Source: an uncultured Clostridia bacterium (GTDB lineage Bacteria; Bacillota; Clostridia; TANB77; CAG-508). From it: a stretch of DNA of 60,906 bases. The translations under genes were made by a program, and so were the position numbers. This document shows positions 8,394 to 16,660 of this stretch, in pieces. The notes under the pieces are model-generated. The model worked only from the letters and a program-made list of their open reading frames with translations. It did no database searches and had not been told where the DNA came from. How positions within the stretch are numbered: position 1 is the first letter of the stretch; each line of letters begins with the position of its first letter. The stretch covers positions 1 to 60,906 of the forward strand of contig CAKPOA010000008.1 of the NCBI GenBank assembly GCA_934169575.1, given 5' to 3'.

Positions 8394-9716
8394 TTAATTG
8401 TAATAATTTTGAATACTTTCAGAAATACCTTTCATATATAGATCTGAATGATTTACAACATTTTCTAAATCTTTATTATTAATCATATTTCCAAGTTCAA
8501 CCACATATGTTTCTATCCCAATATTAGAATTCACAAAATTATTTTTACCATATACTTTATTTCTTCCATCAACAAAAGCATTTGTAGCAATTCCCCCACA
8601 TTCTCTTATCATATACAAAAAAGGTGTAGAAGTTGTTATATTATATGGTTCATATTTATTTCTAATAGCTGCATTTTTTTGTTCTAAAATATCCCAAGTT
8701 CTATAATTTCTAACATAAACTCCATCATCTTCTTTATATAAATCAGAAGATGAATATGAAGTATTTGCATATTTAACAATATTATCTGCCATTGATTTTG
8801 CAAAATTCAAATTGCTTAAACAAGGTGCATAAATTTCAACTCCAGAATTACTTTTAGCACTTTTATCAATATGTAAAGAAATCAATATTTTTGCATGTGT
8901 ATTATTTGCAATATTAACTCTTCCATCATCATCATACATATTTAATGTAGTATCAACATCTTTTCCCATAGTTTCATCTCTTGTAACAAATACTTTATAA
9001 CCCATTTCTTCTAATTGAGCTTTTAAAATATTACTACAATCTAAAACAATATCTGCCTCATTATATTCACCATTTTTGGTTCCTGTGTCTTTTCCTCCAT
9101 GGCTTGCATCTATTACAATATCATATATATCATCTGGCAAGTTTTCTATATCTGATATTTCAGCTCCCATATATGATATATCATTATATTCATTAAATCC
9201 TATATTGATAACTTTATTAGTATTATTTTTTGTAATTGTATAATATGTGATATCTCCATATTCTGTTTCATTTTTTAATGAATAATTATATTTTTCATTA
9301 TTTGAAAATATAACTTCTATAAAAAAGAAATATTTTTCTGAATTCAATTTTTCTAAATTTATACCATTATTAATTTCCTCTATAGTGGAAAAATTTAAAA
9401 CACCATCTGAATATTTATAACTTGCTTTTAATATTTTCTGTTCCCCATTTAAATCTTGTACTATTAAATTTACTTTTGATACAGAAATTTTTGATATTTG
9501 TGGTATCTCTATTTTTCCTTCTAAATTAAAGTTTGTTCCATATACTATGTATTTTGTAATCTTGGCAAAAGAACTTGTATTTATACTACTAAAAATTTCT
9601 TTTGTTTTTTGTTCTATATTATTTTGGGGATTTAAATCATTTCTTATTTTAATTCCTACTAATATAACCATTAATATTGAAAATAATATTACTATAATCT
9701 TTAATTTTAATTTCAT
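8394..9716 (-). CDS. N-acetylmuramoyl-L-alanine amidase (Amidase_3)
   Basis: A 440-aa secreted or membrane-anchored peptidoglycan hydrolase. A single hydrophobic segment at residues 3-23 acts as signal or anchor, followed by about 170 residues of no recognised domain. The zinc amidase domain starts at IVIDASHGGKDTG (first His ligand) with the Glu ligand in GEYNEADIVL, then ISLHIDKSAK (third His ligand) and a C-terminal MIRECGGIATN block. It cleaves the bond between MurNAc and L-Ala. The stop codon lies inside the 8-bp duplication made by the mobile element at 8180-8391, so insertion occurred exactly at the 3' end of the gene. It is monocistronic by spacing. Confidence 0.85.
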   Translation of the reverse strand: MKLKLKIIVILFSILMVILVGIKIRNDLNPQNNIEQKTKEIFSSINTSSFAKITKYIVYGTNFNLEGKIEIPQISKISVSKVNLIVQDLNGEQKILKASYKYSDGVLNFSTIEEINNGINLEKLNSEKYFFFIEVIFSNNEKYNYSLKNETEYGDITYYTITKNNTNKVINIGFNEYNDISYMGAEISDIENLPDDIYDIVIDASHGGKDTGTKNGEYNEADIVLDCSNILKAQLEEMGYKVFVTRDETMGKDVDTTLNMYDDDGRVNIANNTHAKILISLHIDKSAKSNSGVEIYAPCLSNLNFAKSMADNIVKYANTSYSSSDLYKEDDGVYVRNYRTWDILEQKNAAIRNKYEPYNITTSTPFLYMIRECGGIATNAFVDGRNKVYGKNNFVNSNIGIETYVVELGNMINNKDLENVVNHSDLYMKGISESIQNYYN

Positions 9717-9800
9717 TTTACCACCACTTCTTATTTATCATTATCAATACTTTAACATAAATTTAAAAAATTATCAATACCCAAATTCTAAGGCACTAAA

Positions 9801-9972
9801 AAAGATATCCATATTTGGATATCCTATTATATTTGGCCCCCGCCTCATACCGCTTTGCGGTGTATGGCGGGGTCTTTGTTGTTTTAGACAACAAAACCCC
9901 CTAAGGTTTATTTAAATTCCATATTTTACCAATTGGCTATTACAAGTGCATCGCAATTAGCATTCAGGCCTA
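9801..9972 (-). repeat. Three-copy 3' cassette, copy 1 (downstream of variable region)
   Basis: Directly after the stop codon of the pilin-like gene comes about 75 bp (GGCCTGAATGCTAATTGCG onward) that is nearly identical at 13.26-13.33 kb and 59.00-59.08 kb. It is followed by two hairpins: one GC-rich (CCCCGCC at 9838-9844 with GGCGGGG at 9866-9872) and one GGGGTCTTTGTTGT, TTTAG, ACAACAAAACCCC. The two hairpins share the GGGG at 9869-9872, so they exclude each other. The GC-rich arms stand out sharply against the AT-rich surroundings. Confidence 0.8.
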
Positions 9973-11406
9973 CTTAACATAAAGTGTGGCCCTGGTGGAA
10001 ATGAAGTATTCGCTGTCAGTTGGAGAGCCGTCGCTGCGACGAGTCGCTGGAAAGCTGCTGTTGTAACCGCCCCCTCGAGCAACTCTGCTGAAGGTGTCAT
10101 AGGCCTCTAATGTCCATTCGCATCTTCCACCATATAAATCATATACTTTATTTATTACATCTTTTGATCCTGAAACTCCTGTTATTGTTGAATTTTTGTT
10201 ATAATTTGTACTATCTTCTTTAGTTACATCTATTCCATTTTTTGCCATCCATATCATCATTTGGTCATATTGACTTCCCCATATTATTGTTGACCCAATT
10301 CCATCATGTGTATAACTCTTTCCTGCTTTATATAATCCATACCATGTTAATTTATTATTTTTATATGTTGTACCTCCAGTTAATGCTGTCGCATTTGGCT
10401 TACTTTCTGTAGTTATATTTCCACTTGAATCTATTGTTCCGCTTATTTCATATCTTGAGATATAATATCCTCCTGCTGATGCAACTTTTTCAACCATTTC
10501 ATCAAACTCTGTTTGCATTTGGTTTGTCCATGCTGTTTTAAGCTCATTATCATCTGTTTGTGTCATTCCAACTATATTTCTTAAATAATTTTTTCCATTT
10601 GTACTTGCATCTCCATATGTTGTATTTTCCAAATATGCAGGCTCTCTATATCCTGATGTTGCTGAATAGCTCTTTGGTGTCATTGAAACTGTTCCACCTG
10701 ATGATGAAAAATCATATGACACTCCTCTATATGCTGTTTTTCCATTACTATCAGTTGAACCTGTTTTTACTGCAATTGGGTATTGTTTGTTATTTACCAT
10801 TGTTGTTATATCTGCCTCTGTATTTGCTATTGCATTTGGCACTGGTACCCATACAAATTCATTTCCACTTTCGTCTTTTATAACTACACCATCTTTTATT
10901 TTGGTTGCTGAGTCATCTGCTATAGTGTACCCTCCTGGTATTGTTATTTTATATCCTGTATCTGTTTCAGAATATTCAGATTTATTTGTATATTTTTTTC
11001 CTGTTTCAATTTTACTTATTGTTTCAGTATTTCCACTACCTCCACCAGTTGGATTTGATGTTACCCATAAATCAGAAATATCCATATAATTTCCATTTTT
11101 TGTTTTAACTCTTCCTGTTTTTTCTGTAACAGGGTTACCCGTCACTTTTTCTACTGCATCAATTACATCTGCATTTGTGTATTTTCCATTTGCATCATAT
11201 TTTCCTATTAACTCTAATTTTATTTGTTCTTTTGTTCCTTCTATATCATTTTGTGTTTTTGCTCTTCCTGCTCTATTTAATATTCCATCTTGTCCTGATA
11301 TCATTGCTATTGAAATTCCTGCTAAAATTATTAATACGATTATTGTAATAATTAACGCAATTAATGTAATACCTTTTTGTCCGTTTTTTCTTTTCGTTTT
11401 CTCCAT
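9970..11406 (-). CDS. Pilin-like surface protein with hypervariable FGE/C-lectin-type C-terminus
   Basis: A protein of about 478 aa. The N-terminus MEKTKRKNGQKGITLIALI with a following hydrophobic helix is a class III (prepilin-type) signal: cleavage is expected after the Gly, though the usual Glu at mature position 5 is Ala here. The C-terminal half resembles FGE-sulfatase/C-type lectin folds (NEFVWVPVPNA, GYYISRYEISG, TWYGLYKAGKSYT, ENSTIIWGSQYDQMM-like, then YDLYGGRCEWTLEAY and VARGGGY). The last 32 codons form a hypervariable region and end ATLYVK. Start at 11406 is chosen because GGGGAGG lies 7 nt upstream, the first ATG having no RBS. The mature product is expected on the cell surface; the ligand is unknown. 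Confidence 0.82.
   Translation of the reverse strand: MEKTKRKNGQKGITLIALIITIIVLIILAGISIAMISGQDGILNRAGRAKTQNDIEGTKEQIKLELIGKYDANGKYTNADVIDAVEKVTGNPVTEKTGRVKTKNGNYMDISDLWVTSNPTGGGSGNTETISKIETGKKYTNKSEYSETDTGYKITIPGGYTIADDSATKIKDGVVIKDESGNEFVWVPVPNAIANTEADITTMVNNKQYPIAVKTGSTDSNGKTAYRGVSYDFSSSGGTVSMTPKSYSATSGYREPAYLENTTYGDASTNGKNYLRNIVGMTQTDDNELKTAWTNQMQTEFDEMVEKVASAGGYYISRYEISGTIDSSGNITTESKPNATALTGGTTYKNNKLTWYGLYKAGKSYTHDGIGSTIIWGSQYDQMMIWMAKNGIDVTKEDSTNYNKNSTITGVSGSKDVINKVYDLYGGRCEWTLEAYDTFSRVARGGGYNSSFPATRRSDGSPTDSEYFISTRATLYVK
9982..10068 (-). other. Putative DGR variable region (VR) 1
   Basis: Codons between RGGG and LYVK. Compared with the matching region at 59.1 kb, 18 of 32 codons change the amino acid, 3 are synonymous and 11 are identical; in 15 of the 18 both codons end in C or T. 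Such AAY-derived NNY codons are what adenine mutagenesis of a retroelement template produces. Local GC is well above the surrounding gene. Confidence 0.72.
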
Positions 11407-11508
11407 TTTTTTCCTCCCCATATTTTTATATAATCTTAAAAATAAACAATAGTCACCTATTATTCAGGAACAAATTATTTAATTTTCAAAGTTCTATTGT
11501 TTATTATT

Positions 11509-11670
11509 TCAATTCCTAAAAAGATTATACCAATTTGTTATAAAAAATGCAAGCACTTTTGCTTGCATTTTTGTGAAATTTTTTTGAGTTAATTTTCTAT
11601 CATTTACAATTACATTTTTAGATGTAAGATAATCTATAAACTTTTCATTGTTTTTATATTCTTTCATCAT
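11509..11670 (-). pseudogene. Small ORF, possible truncated Abi_2/AbiD-F family remnant
   Basis: A frame of 53 codons with a strong TTTGGAGGT site before ATGATG. Its first 25 residues (MKEYKNNEKFIDYLTSKNVIV) look like the N-terminus of Abi_2 family proteins, which start with a similar Lys/Phe-Thr-x-x-x-Gln-x-x-x-Leu-x-x-(K/R)-G-(L/V)-I-I pattern. The family is normally about 300 aa, so this would be a truncated relic. The frame runs into the terminator hairpin at 11543-11572. Resemblance is by eye only and weak. Confidence 0.35.
11543..11572. terminator. Bidirectional hairpin terminator
   Basis: AAAAATGCAAGC, loop ACTTTT, GCTTGCATTTTT: a 12-bp perfect stem with A-tract on one side and T-tract on the other. 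Confidence 0.7.
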
Positions 11671-11762
11671 ACCTCCAAATAATATAAAAGATGACTCAAG
11701 GCTTCGAAAGTTTCTTGAGTACCACTCAATATATTTATAACATATTTTTTAGTAAGTTTCAA
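11671..11762 (-). promoter_or_regulatory. Promoter and structured leader upstream of the small ORF
   Basis: Minus-strand -35 TTGAAA (complement of 11757-11762), 17-bp spacer, -10 TATAAA (complement of 11734-11739). Transcription would start near 11727, directly into a hairpin ACTCAAG .. CTTTCGAAG .. CTTGAGT (11694-11720) that overlaps an alternative hairpin TGAGT, loop, ACTCA (11716-11728). A short RNA leader with two competing hairpins is thus positioned right before the RBS. Confidence 0.5.
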
Positions 11763-11830
11763 GACATTTTCATTTACTAGTCACACACTTTTTTACTGAA
11801 TCAGTTCTTAATATTGATTTTTATAAGTTT

Positions 11831-11853
11831 CTATGTTATACTAGATAACATAG
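11831..11853. repeat. Perfect 9-bp palindrome, operator-like
   Basis: CTATGTTAT, spacer ACTAG, ATAACATAG. No T-run follows. It lies in the 405-bp stretch between the small ORF (11670) and the DUF1016 gene (12076). It could be a dimeric repressor site; nothing shows which protein. Confidence 0.4.
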
Positions 11854-11883
11854 GAATGGTTATAATTTTAAACAAATAGACAA

Positions 11884-11928
11884 TAAAAAAACACATCTGT
11901 AATTTAACCGTTGCTTATGTGTTTTTAC
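11884..11928. terminator. Hairpin AAAAAACACAT / ATGTGTTTTT
   Basis: Inverted repeat with long internal loop between 11670 and 12076; A-tract at left and T-tract at right give a bidirectional terminator appearance. The rest of this intergenic stretch shows no gene. Confidence 0.45.
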
Positions 11929-12075
11929 ATATATATTCGTCAAACAGCGTTTGTGATTCTTCATTTCCTATATTTATTATACTAGCTTTTCATGTTTTTA
12001 TCAATTATTTTTGTAACATTTAATTATACTGAAAACATTATAAATGAATTGCTATTAAATGATTGGAGAGAATTA

Positions 12076-13107
12076 ATGAATAATGAATTAATCAATAATG
12101 ATAATGAAATAAATAATATTTTTGATAATATCAAAGATTTAATTATAAATAGTAGAAATAAAGTTTATCAAACTGTAAATACTGAAATGCTTAGTTTATA
12201 TTGGAATATAGGAAAAGCAATTATGGAAATACAGCAAGGCGATGAAAGAGCAAGTTACGGAGATGCTGTACTAGATAAATTGTCTCAAAAACTAACTAAT
12301 GAATTTGGAAAAGGTTTTTCTTCAAGAAATTTACGAACTATGAGAAAATTTTATTTAATATATCCAATTTGGAAGACAGTGTCTGCCAAATTGAGTTGGT
12401 CTCACTATTTAGAACTTATAAAAATTGATGAAAAAACAAAAAGAAATTTTTATTTAAATGAATGTATTAATTCTAAATGGAGTGTTAGAGAACTTCAAAG
12501 GCAAAGAGATTCTTTATTATATGAAAGATTAACACTATCTGCTGATAAAGAAAAAATATTAGAACTATCTGAAAAAGGACAAATATTAAAAACAAGTAAA
12601 GATTTAGTCAAAGACCCATTTGTATTGGAATTTTTAGATATAAAAGAAAATACGGATTATTTAGAATCTGATTTAGAAAAAAATATTATTGAACATTTAA
12701 AAGAATTCTTATTAGAGTTAGGAAAAGGGTTTAGTTATGTGGGAAATCAAGTAAGATTAACATTAGAAGAAGATCATTTTTATCCAGATTTAGTTTTTTA
12801 TAATAGGCTTTTAAGATGTTTCGTTATTATTGATTTAAAAATTGGAAAAGTATCACATCAAGATATTGGACAAATGCAAATGTATGTTAATTACTATGAT
12901 AGAGAAATTAGACAAGATGATGAAAATAAGACAATTGGAATATTGCTATCAACAAATAAAAATGAAACAGTTGTAAAATATACTCTGCCAGAAGATAATA
13001 AAACAATATTCTCTTCTGAGTATAAATTACATATGCCAACAGAACAAGAATTAATTACCGCTGTTGAAGAAGAAAAGAAAAATTTTGAATTAAAAGAAGA
13101 AAATTAG
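12076..13107 (+). CDS. DUF1016 / YhcG-family PDDEXK nuclease
   Basis: A 343-aa protein. The N-terminal half (VYQTVNTEMLSLYWNIGKAI, YGDAVLDKLSQKLTNEFGKGFSSRNLRTMRKFY, LSWSHYLELIKI, KWSVRELQRQRDSLLYERL) is the DUF1016 N domain, and the C-terminal half (KDPFVLEFLDI, ESDLEKNIIEHLKEFLLELGKGFSYVGNQ, DHFYPDLVFYNRLLRCFVIIDLKIG, HQDIGQMQMYVNYYDRE) is a PDDEXK nuclease fold with the active site as D in YPDLVF and DxK in IDLK. Start 12076 has GGAGAGAATTA just upstream. Members often travel with restriction or mobile loci; the exact role is not established. Plus strand, with a broken paralogue convergent to it at 13.4 kb. Confidence 0.85.
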   Translation: MNNELINNDNEINNIFDNIKDLIINSRNKVYQTVNTEMLSLYWNIGKAIMEIQQGDERASYGDAVLDKLSQKLTNEFGKGFSSRNLRTMRKFYLIYPIWKTVSAKLSWSHYLELIKIDEKTKRNFYLNECINSKWSVRELQRQRDSLLYERLTLSADKEKILELSEKGQILKTSKDLVKDPFVLEFLDIKENTDYLESDLEKNIIEHLKEFLLELGKGFSYVGNQVRLTLEEDHFYPDLVFYNRLLRCFVIIDLKIGKVSHQDIGQMQMYVNYYDREIRQDDENKTIGILLSTNKNETVVKYTLPEDNKTIFSSEYKLHMPTEQELITAVEEEKKNFELKEEN

Positions 13108-13154
13108 TTGTGGTAAATAGAAAAATAGATAATTAAGAAGTAAGCGATAAATAA

Positions 13155-13330
13155 AAAGACATCCATATTTTGGATATCCTATTATATTGGGCCCCCGCCT
13201 CATACCGCTTTGCGGTGTACGGCGGGGTATTTGTTGTTTTAGACAACAAATACCCATAAGGTTTATTTAATTGCCATATTTTACCAATTAGCTATTATAG
13301 TGCATCGCAATTAGCATTCAGACCTACTTT
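13155..13330 (-). repeat. Three-copy 3' cassette, copy 2 (orphan, no variable region)
   Basis: Repeats the noncoding sequence found after the two variable-region genes, including both hairpins (GC-rich CCCCGCC/GGCGGGG, and GGGTATTTGTTGT, TTTAG, ACAACAAATACCC). The second stem differs from copy 1 (GGGGT-C) but stays fully paired here. No pilin-like gene or FGE tail precedes it; a DUF1016 remnant lies upstream on the same strand. Confidence 0.8.
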
Positions 13331-13395
13331 ATTTAATGTTTTAATACTTTTTATTTTCATATATATTCACCAATTCTTTATACTAGATTTCATTC

Positions 13396-13660
13396 TTACT
13401 TATTATTTAATCTTTTCTCTAGTGTTTCAATACTTGGTAAATTATCTGCCAAATAGTCTGGAATTTCTTGTAAATATTTATATTCTGCTACACCAATAGG
13501 TTTATATAAATTAGTTGCAATTTGATGTTCAAGTATTGTTCTAGACCATAGATTTTCCAATGCTTTTTCGGCGTACCATAATCTTTCTTCTTCATCTTTT
13601 ATTTTATCCATTATAGTAGTAATAGTAGTTCACGGCAATTTTGCAACATAATGCTGCAAT
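13396..13660 (-). pseudogene. Degraded DUF1016/YhcG-family gene
   Basis: Residues MDKIKDEEERLWYAEKALENLWSRTILEHQIATNLYK match the DUF1016 N domain, and the next residues PIGVAEYKYLQEIPDYLADNLPSIETLEKRL match the extreme C-terminus of the same family: the entire nuclease domain is deleted between them. Just upstream in the same frame one reads KLP, a stop (TGA), then TTITTIMDKIKDEEE, where the family has a Trp (KIPW); so a Trp-to-stop change also broke it. It lies convergent to the intact family member at 12076-13107. Confidence 0.75.
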
Positions 13661-13790
13661 TTTTGAATTTTTATTAATTATAACATACAGCAGACTATGT
13701 CCGCAACCTAATTTTGAAAAAATAGTAAACCTCTTTAAAATAGCTTGTAAATCAGGTATCAAGGTTACCGAATAAAATTTAAAATTAATG

Positions 13791-14840
13791 TTATAAGTCA
13801 AAATCTAAATATGCATATTTTTTAGTTTTAAAGTTTAAATACTCATCTATTTTTTCTTTAGCAAAATCAGAAATTTCATTTACCCTTTTATAATAATTAG
13901 CATATTTTACTAATGGAACTATATATCTTCTTTTTGCTGTTATGCTAACACAATATTTATCAAAAATAGGAGAATCACTTTCTGATATTTTTGTTGAATT
14001 TCTAAATAATTTGAAACACTTTGAAATTTTTTCATTAGTACAATTTTCTATTTTATCTATTACTTCTTTTTCAGATAAAGTATATAAATCTTTTTTAGTT
14101 AAAAGATTTTCTTCAAACATTTTCTTTACAATATCTGCTAAAAACTGCATTACCAATTTATCTTCATTTGATACCCATAATGGCCATAACTTACTTGCTC
14201 CATCTATAAATTTTTCTGCTATATTTTTATCTTTAAACCCTAATTCTTGTATACCCTCCTCATTTATTTGTATTTCAATATTAGAGTAAATTTCTTTAAT
14301 TCTTTTTATATCCCAAACTTCCTTAAAATATAGACCATTAGAAAAAGTATATTCTAATCTATCTGCTGATAATTTTGGTGTATTATTATCTGCTATTGGA
14401 TATATATGATAATTGTCTACTTCGTTTATTTTTATATTATCTCTTTCTAGCAACTCCATTATTTCATTCGAATTTTTTATCATATATGTTGTTAACTCTT
14501 CAGTAGATTCCTGTGTTTCATGATCTCCATTCATGAAATCAATACAGTGTTTAAATACAGGGGTACTAATATCATGAAAAAGTCCAGCAATTGTTTGTTT
14601 TTTATCTTTTGTAAAATTCCATATAATTAAAGCAACACCTATACTATGTTCTAAATTTGAATAAAAAAATTTATTATTAAATATTTTTGTATATTCTGTT
14701 CCACAGCCACAACCAATTTTTCCTATTCTTTGCATTGCAGACGTATTTATGTAGTCATATAAAAAATTTGGTATTTCATCTGATAACACTTTAAAATATT
14801 CTTTTATTGTTTCATTTAAATTTTCAAAATATTCATTCAT
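13791..14840 (-). CDS. HD-domain phosphohydrolase, function unknown
   Basis: A protein of about 349 aa with the HD fold: MQRIGKIGCGCGTEY, NLEHSIGVALIIWNF (His ligand), TIAGLFHDISTPVFKH (HD pair), and LSADRLEYTFSNGLYF with the final Asp. The order resembles dGTPase/SAMHD1-like proteins rather than EAL-linked HD-GYP. Start 14840 is chosen because GGAGA lies about 9 nt upstream; an upstream in-frame extension overlaps the DinD fragment and has no separate support. It sits in the accessory island between broken genes. An anti-phage nucleotide hydrolase is possible but only inference. Confidence 0.7.
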   Translation of the reverse strand: MNEYFENLNETIKEYFKVLSDEIPNFLYDYINTSAMQRIGKIGCGCGTEYTKIFNNKFFYSNLEHSIGVALIIWNFTKDKKQTIAGLFHDISTPVFKHCIDFMNGDHETQESTEELTTYMIKNSNEIMELLERDNIKINEVDNYHIYPIADNNTPKLSADRLEYTFSNGLYFKEVWDIKRIKEIYSNIEIQINEEGIQELGFKDKNIAEKFIDGASKLWPLWVSNEDKLVMQFLADIVKKMFEENLLTKKDLYTLSEKEVIDKIENCTNEKISKCFKLFRNSTKISESDSPIFDKYCVSITAKRRYIVPLVKYANYYKRVNEISDFAKEKIDEYLNFKTKKYAYLDFDL

Positions 14841-14862
14841 TAATTTTTCTCCATTTTTAATT

Positions 14863-15240
14863 TTATTTTTGTTTTCTTGTTTGAACTGCAAAATAAGTTT
14901 GTGCAAGTGCAATAACTTTTTTTCTACTATCTCCATTTTGTGCTATTAAATAACAAGCATAACGAGTTAATTTATAGTCTGTAATTGTCTTTTCCGCTCC
15001 TTTAGGCATTTTGATCGTTTTATTGACGTCAGTAAAATGTTCAAATACACTAATATCACTGTTTTCGCAAGATATTTTTGCTTTATAAATTATCTTTTCA
15101 AAATTTTGCCAATTAGAATATTGTAAAATAGGCATAAGTTCTCTAGCATACCAAAATTCAACACCGTTTTCATCAATATGCTTAATATCTTCAAATGATT
15201 TATTGTTTTTATCAATTTCTTTCAATAGTATCATCTCCAT
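14863..15240 (-). pseudogene. dinD: Truncated DinD (DNA-damage-inducible protein D)
   Basis: The 125 residues match the N-terminal half of DinD/BRO-N-like proteins: FEDIKHIDENGVEFWYAREL, LQYSNWQNFEKIIYKAKISCENS, then KTITDYKLTRYACYLIAQNGD and KKVIALAQTYFAVQTRKQ. Full-length DinD is about 270-280 aa, so the C-terminal half is lost where the HD gene now begins. In other bacteria dinD is a LexA/SOS gene. It may be a non-functional remnant of the island's assembly. The exact start (ATG 15240 or a nearby TTG) is uncertain. Confidence 0.7.
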
Positions 15241-15316
15241 TTCTTAATATTATATTTTGTTATTATTATAAAACAGTTGTTTGTTTTTGTCAATAGTTTT
15301 CACTTAAATTTTCTAA

Positions 15317-15341
15317 TAAAAAAAATATGGCAAATTTGCCA
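15317..15341 (-). terminator. tRNA-Thr(CGU) terminator
   Basis: TGGCAAATTTGCCA palindrome followed in the minus direction by TATTTTTTTT. Confidence 0.7.
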
Positions 15342-15368
15342 CAATTAAGTCTGTAAGTTAATTTCAAA

Positions 15369-15444
15369 TGGAGCCACTAGGCAGAATCGAACTGCCGGCC
15401 TACGAGTTACGAATCCGTTGCTCTACCAACTGAGCTATAGTGGC
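15369..15444 (-). tRNA. tRNA-Thr (anticodon CGU)
   Basis: A 76-nt cloverleaf with encoded CCA: acceptor GCCACTA/TAGTGGC, D arm GCTC..GAGC, anticodon loop TTCGTAA giving CGU, T arm GGCAG-TTCGATT-CTGCC. The anticodon stem has one A-C mismatch next to the loop (ACGGA with CTCGT). Confidence 0.92.
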
Positions 15445-15446
15445 AT

Positions 15447-15485
15447 AAAAATCAAAAGTTACATTTTTTGTATCTTTTGATTTTT
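15447..15485 (-). terminator. Terminator after the AI-2E-type transporter gene
   Basis: AAAATCAAAAG and CTTTTGATTTT form a stem with an AT-rich loop directly after the 3' end of the gene at 15493. Confidence 0.55.
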
Positions 15486-15492
15486 GTTATGA

Positions 15493-16656
15493 TTATTCAT
15501 CTTGATTAATTTTGTTTTTCTTTTCAACAAATTCATTAAGAAGAGTATATAAAACTGATGTGATTGGCAAGCAAATTACCATACCAACAATACCGCCTAT
15601 TGCACTACCAATAGTAACAGCAATTAAAACAATTATTCCTGGTAATCCAACTTTATTTCCGACAACTTTTGGGTAAATAACATTACCTTCAATTTGTTGC
15701 AAGATTATAAAGAAGATTAGAAAAGCTAATGCTTTTTCAAAAGCAATTGGTAATAGTAAAACAACACCTATAAATCCACCAATAAAAGCACCAACAATAG
15801 GTATAAAAGCAGTAACAGCTACTAATGCTCCAACTGTTGCAGCATAAGGCATTTTTAATATTAGCATCCCTATTGCACATAAAGTCCCTAAAATTAAGCA
15901 TTCTGTAAATTGTCCTGTAACAAAATTATAAAATGATTCTTTTGAAATTTTTGCAATTTTGTAAATTTTGTCTGCCATGTCTTTTTTAACAAAAGCATAA
16001 AGTATTTTCTTTAAACTTTCAAAAATCTTTTCTTTTCCAAGTAAAATATATATCGCAAAAATTATTGCAATTACAGTATTTAAAACTCCTTTTACAGTTG
16101 ATGAGATTACACCAAATGAAGAAGTTACAATTGTTGTTCCTATTGTAGTTAGATTTTTCATCATTTCAGAATTTATATTTTCTAAATTAGATTGCAATGT
16201 TGCAAGTGTATCAGAAACTTCTGGATGTTTATTTGCAAGCTCACTTATTATATTTTTAGAATCTGTTAATAATTCTGGTAAATATGATATCATCTCAGAA
16301 ATAACATCGATTACTTCTGGCACAACTAAATATGTTATTACAACTATAACAGCAATTATTATAATAAGTGATAATAATATACTTGCAATTCTTTTTAATT
16401 TTGATGGTTTTTCCTCTATAATTCTTTTACCTTTTTTATCTTTTTTTCTTGTTTTAAACAACTTTTTTTCAAAAATATTCATAGGAATATTTACAATAAA
16501 AGCAATTGCAATTCCTATAATAAATGGTTTTAGTATTCCAGCAAGTGTATGAAATATATTGCTAATTAATTGTATATTACCAAGAGCCCAATATAGTACA
16601 ACCCCAAATGCAACAATTTTGCATATATTTGTAATATCTTTTTTACTCCAATTCAT
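15493..16656 (-). CDS. AI-2E family transporter-like membrane protein
   Basis: A 387-aa protein with about eight hydrophobic helices, including an early pair (residues 12-60), one near 80-105, and a long set from 185 to the end. The signature region PYAATVGALVAVTAFIPIVGAFIGG and the later VIYPKVVGNKVGLPGIIVLIAVTIG are characteristic of the AI-2E/PerM (YdiK, YtvI) family. Known members export small molecules or sodium; the substrate here is unknown. It is the distal gene of the minus-strand surface cluster, 4 nt after the PHP phosphatase, and is the last before tRNA-Thr. Confidence 0.85.
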   Translation of the reverse strand: MNWSKKDITNICKIVAFGVVLYWALGNIQLISNIFHTLAGILKPFIIGIAIAFIVNIPMNIFEKKLFKTRKKDKKGKRIIEEKPSKLKRIASILLSLIIIIAVIVVITYLVVPEVIDVISEMISYLPELLTDSKNIISELANKHPEVSDTLATLQSNLENINSEMMKNLTTIGTTIVTSSFGVISSTVKGVLNTVIAIIFAIYILLGKEKIFESLKKILYAFVKKDMADKIYKIAKISKESFYNFVTGQFTECLILGTLCAIGMLILKMPYAATVGALVAVTAFIPIVGAFIGGFIGVVLLLPIAFEKALAFLIFFIILQQIEGNVIYPKVVGNKVGLPGIIVLIAVTIGSAIGGIVGMVICLPITSVLYTLLNEFVEKKNKINQDE

Positions 16657-16660
16657 TTAT

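Noticed and set aside
11776..11786. Isolated TTTACTAGTCAC resembling the mobile-element terminus
   Set aside because: Only about 10 matching bases, no partner end or duplication nearby; chance cannot be excluded.
13604..13801. 65-aa minus frame between the DUF1016 relic and the HD gene
   Set aside because: A different frame of the degraded DUF1016 gene; the true frame reads KLP-stop-TTITTIMDKIKDEE.
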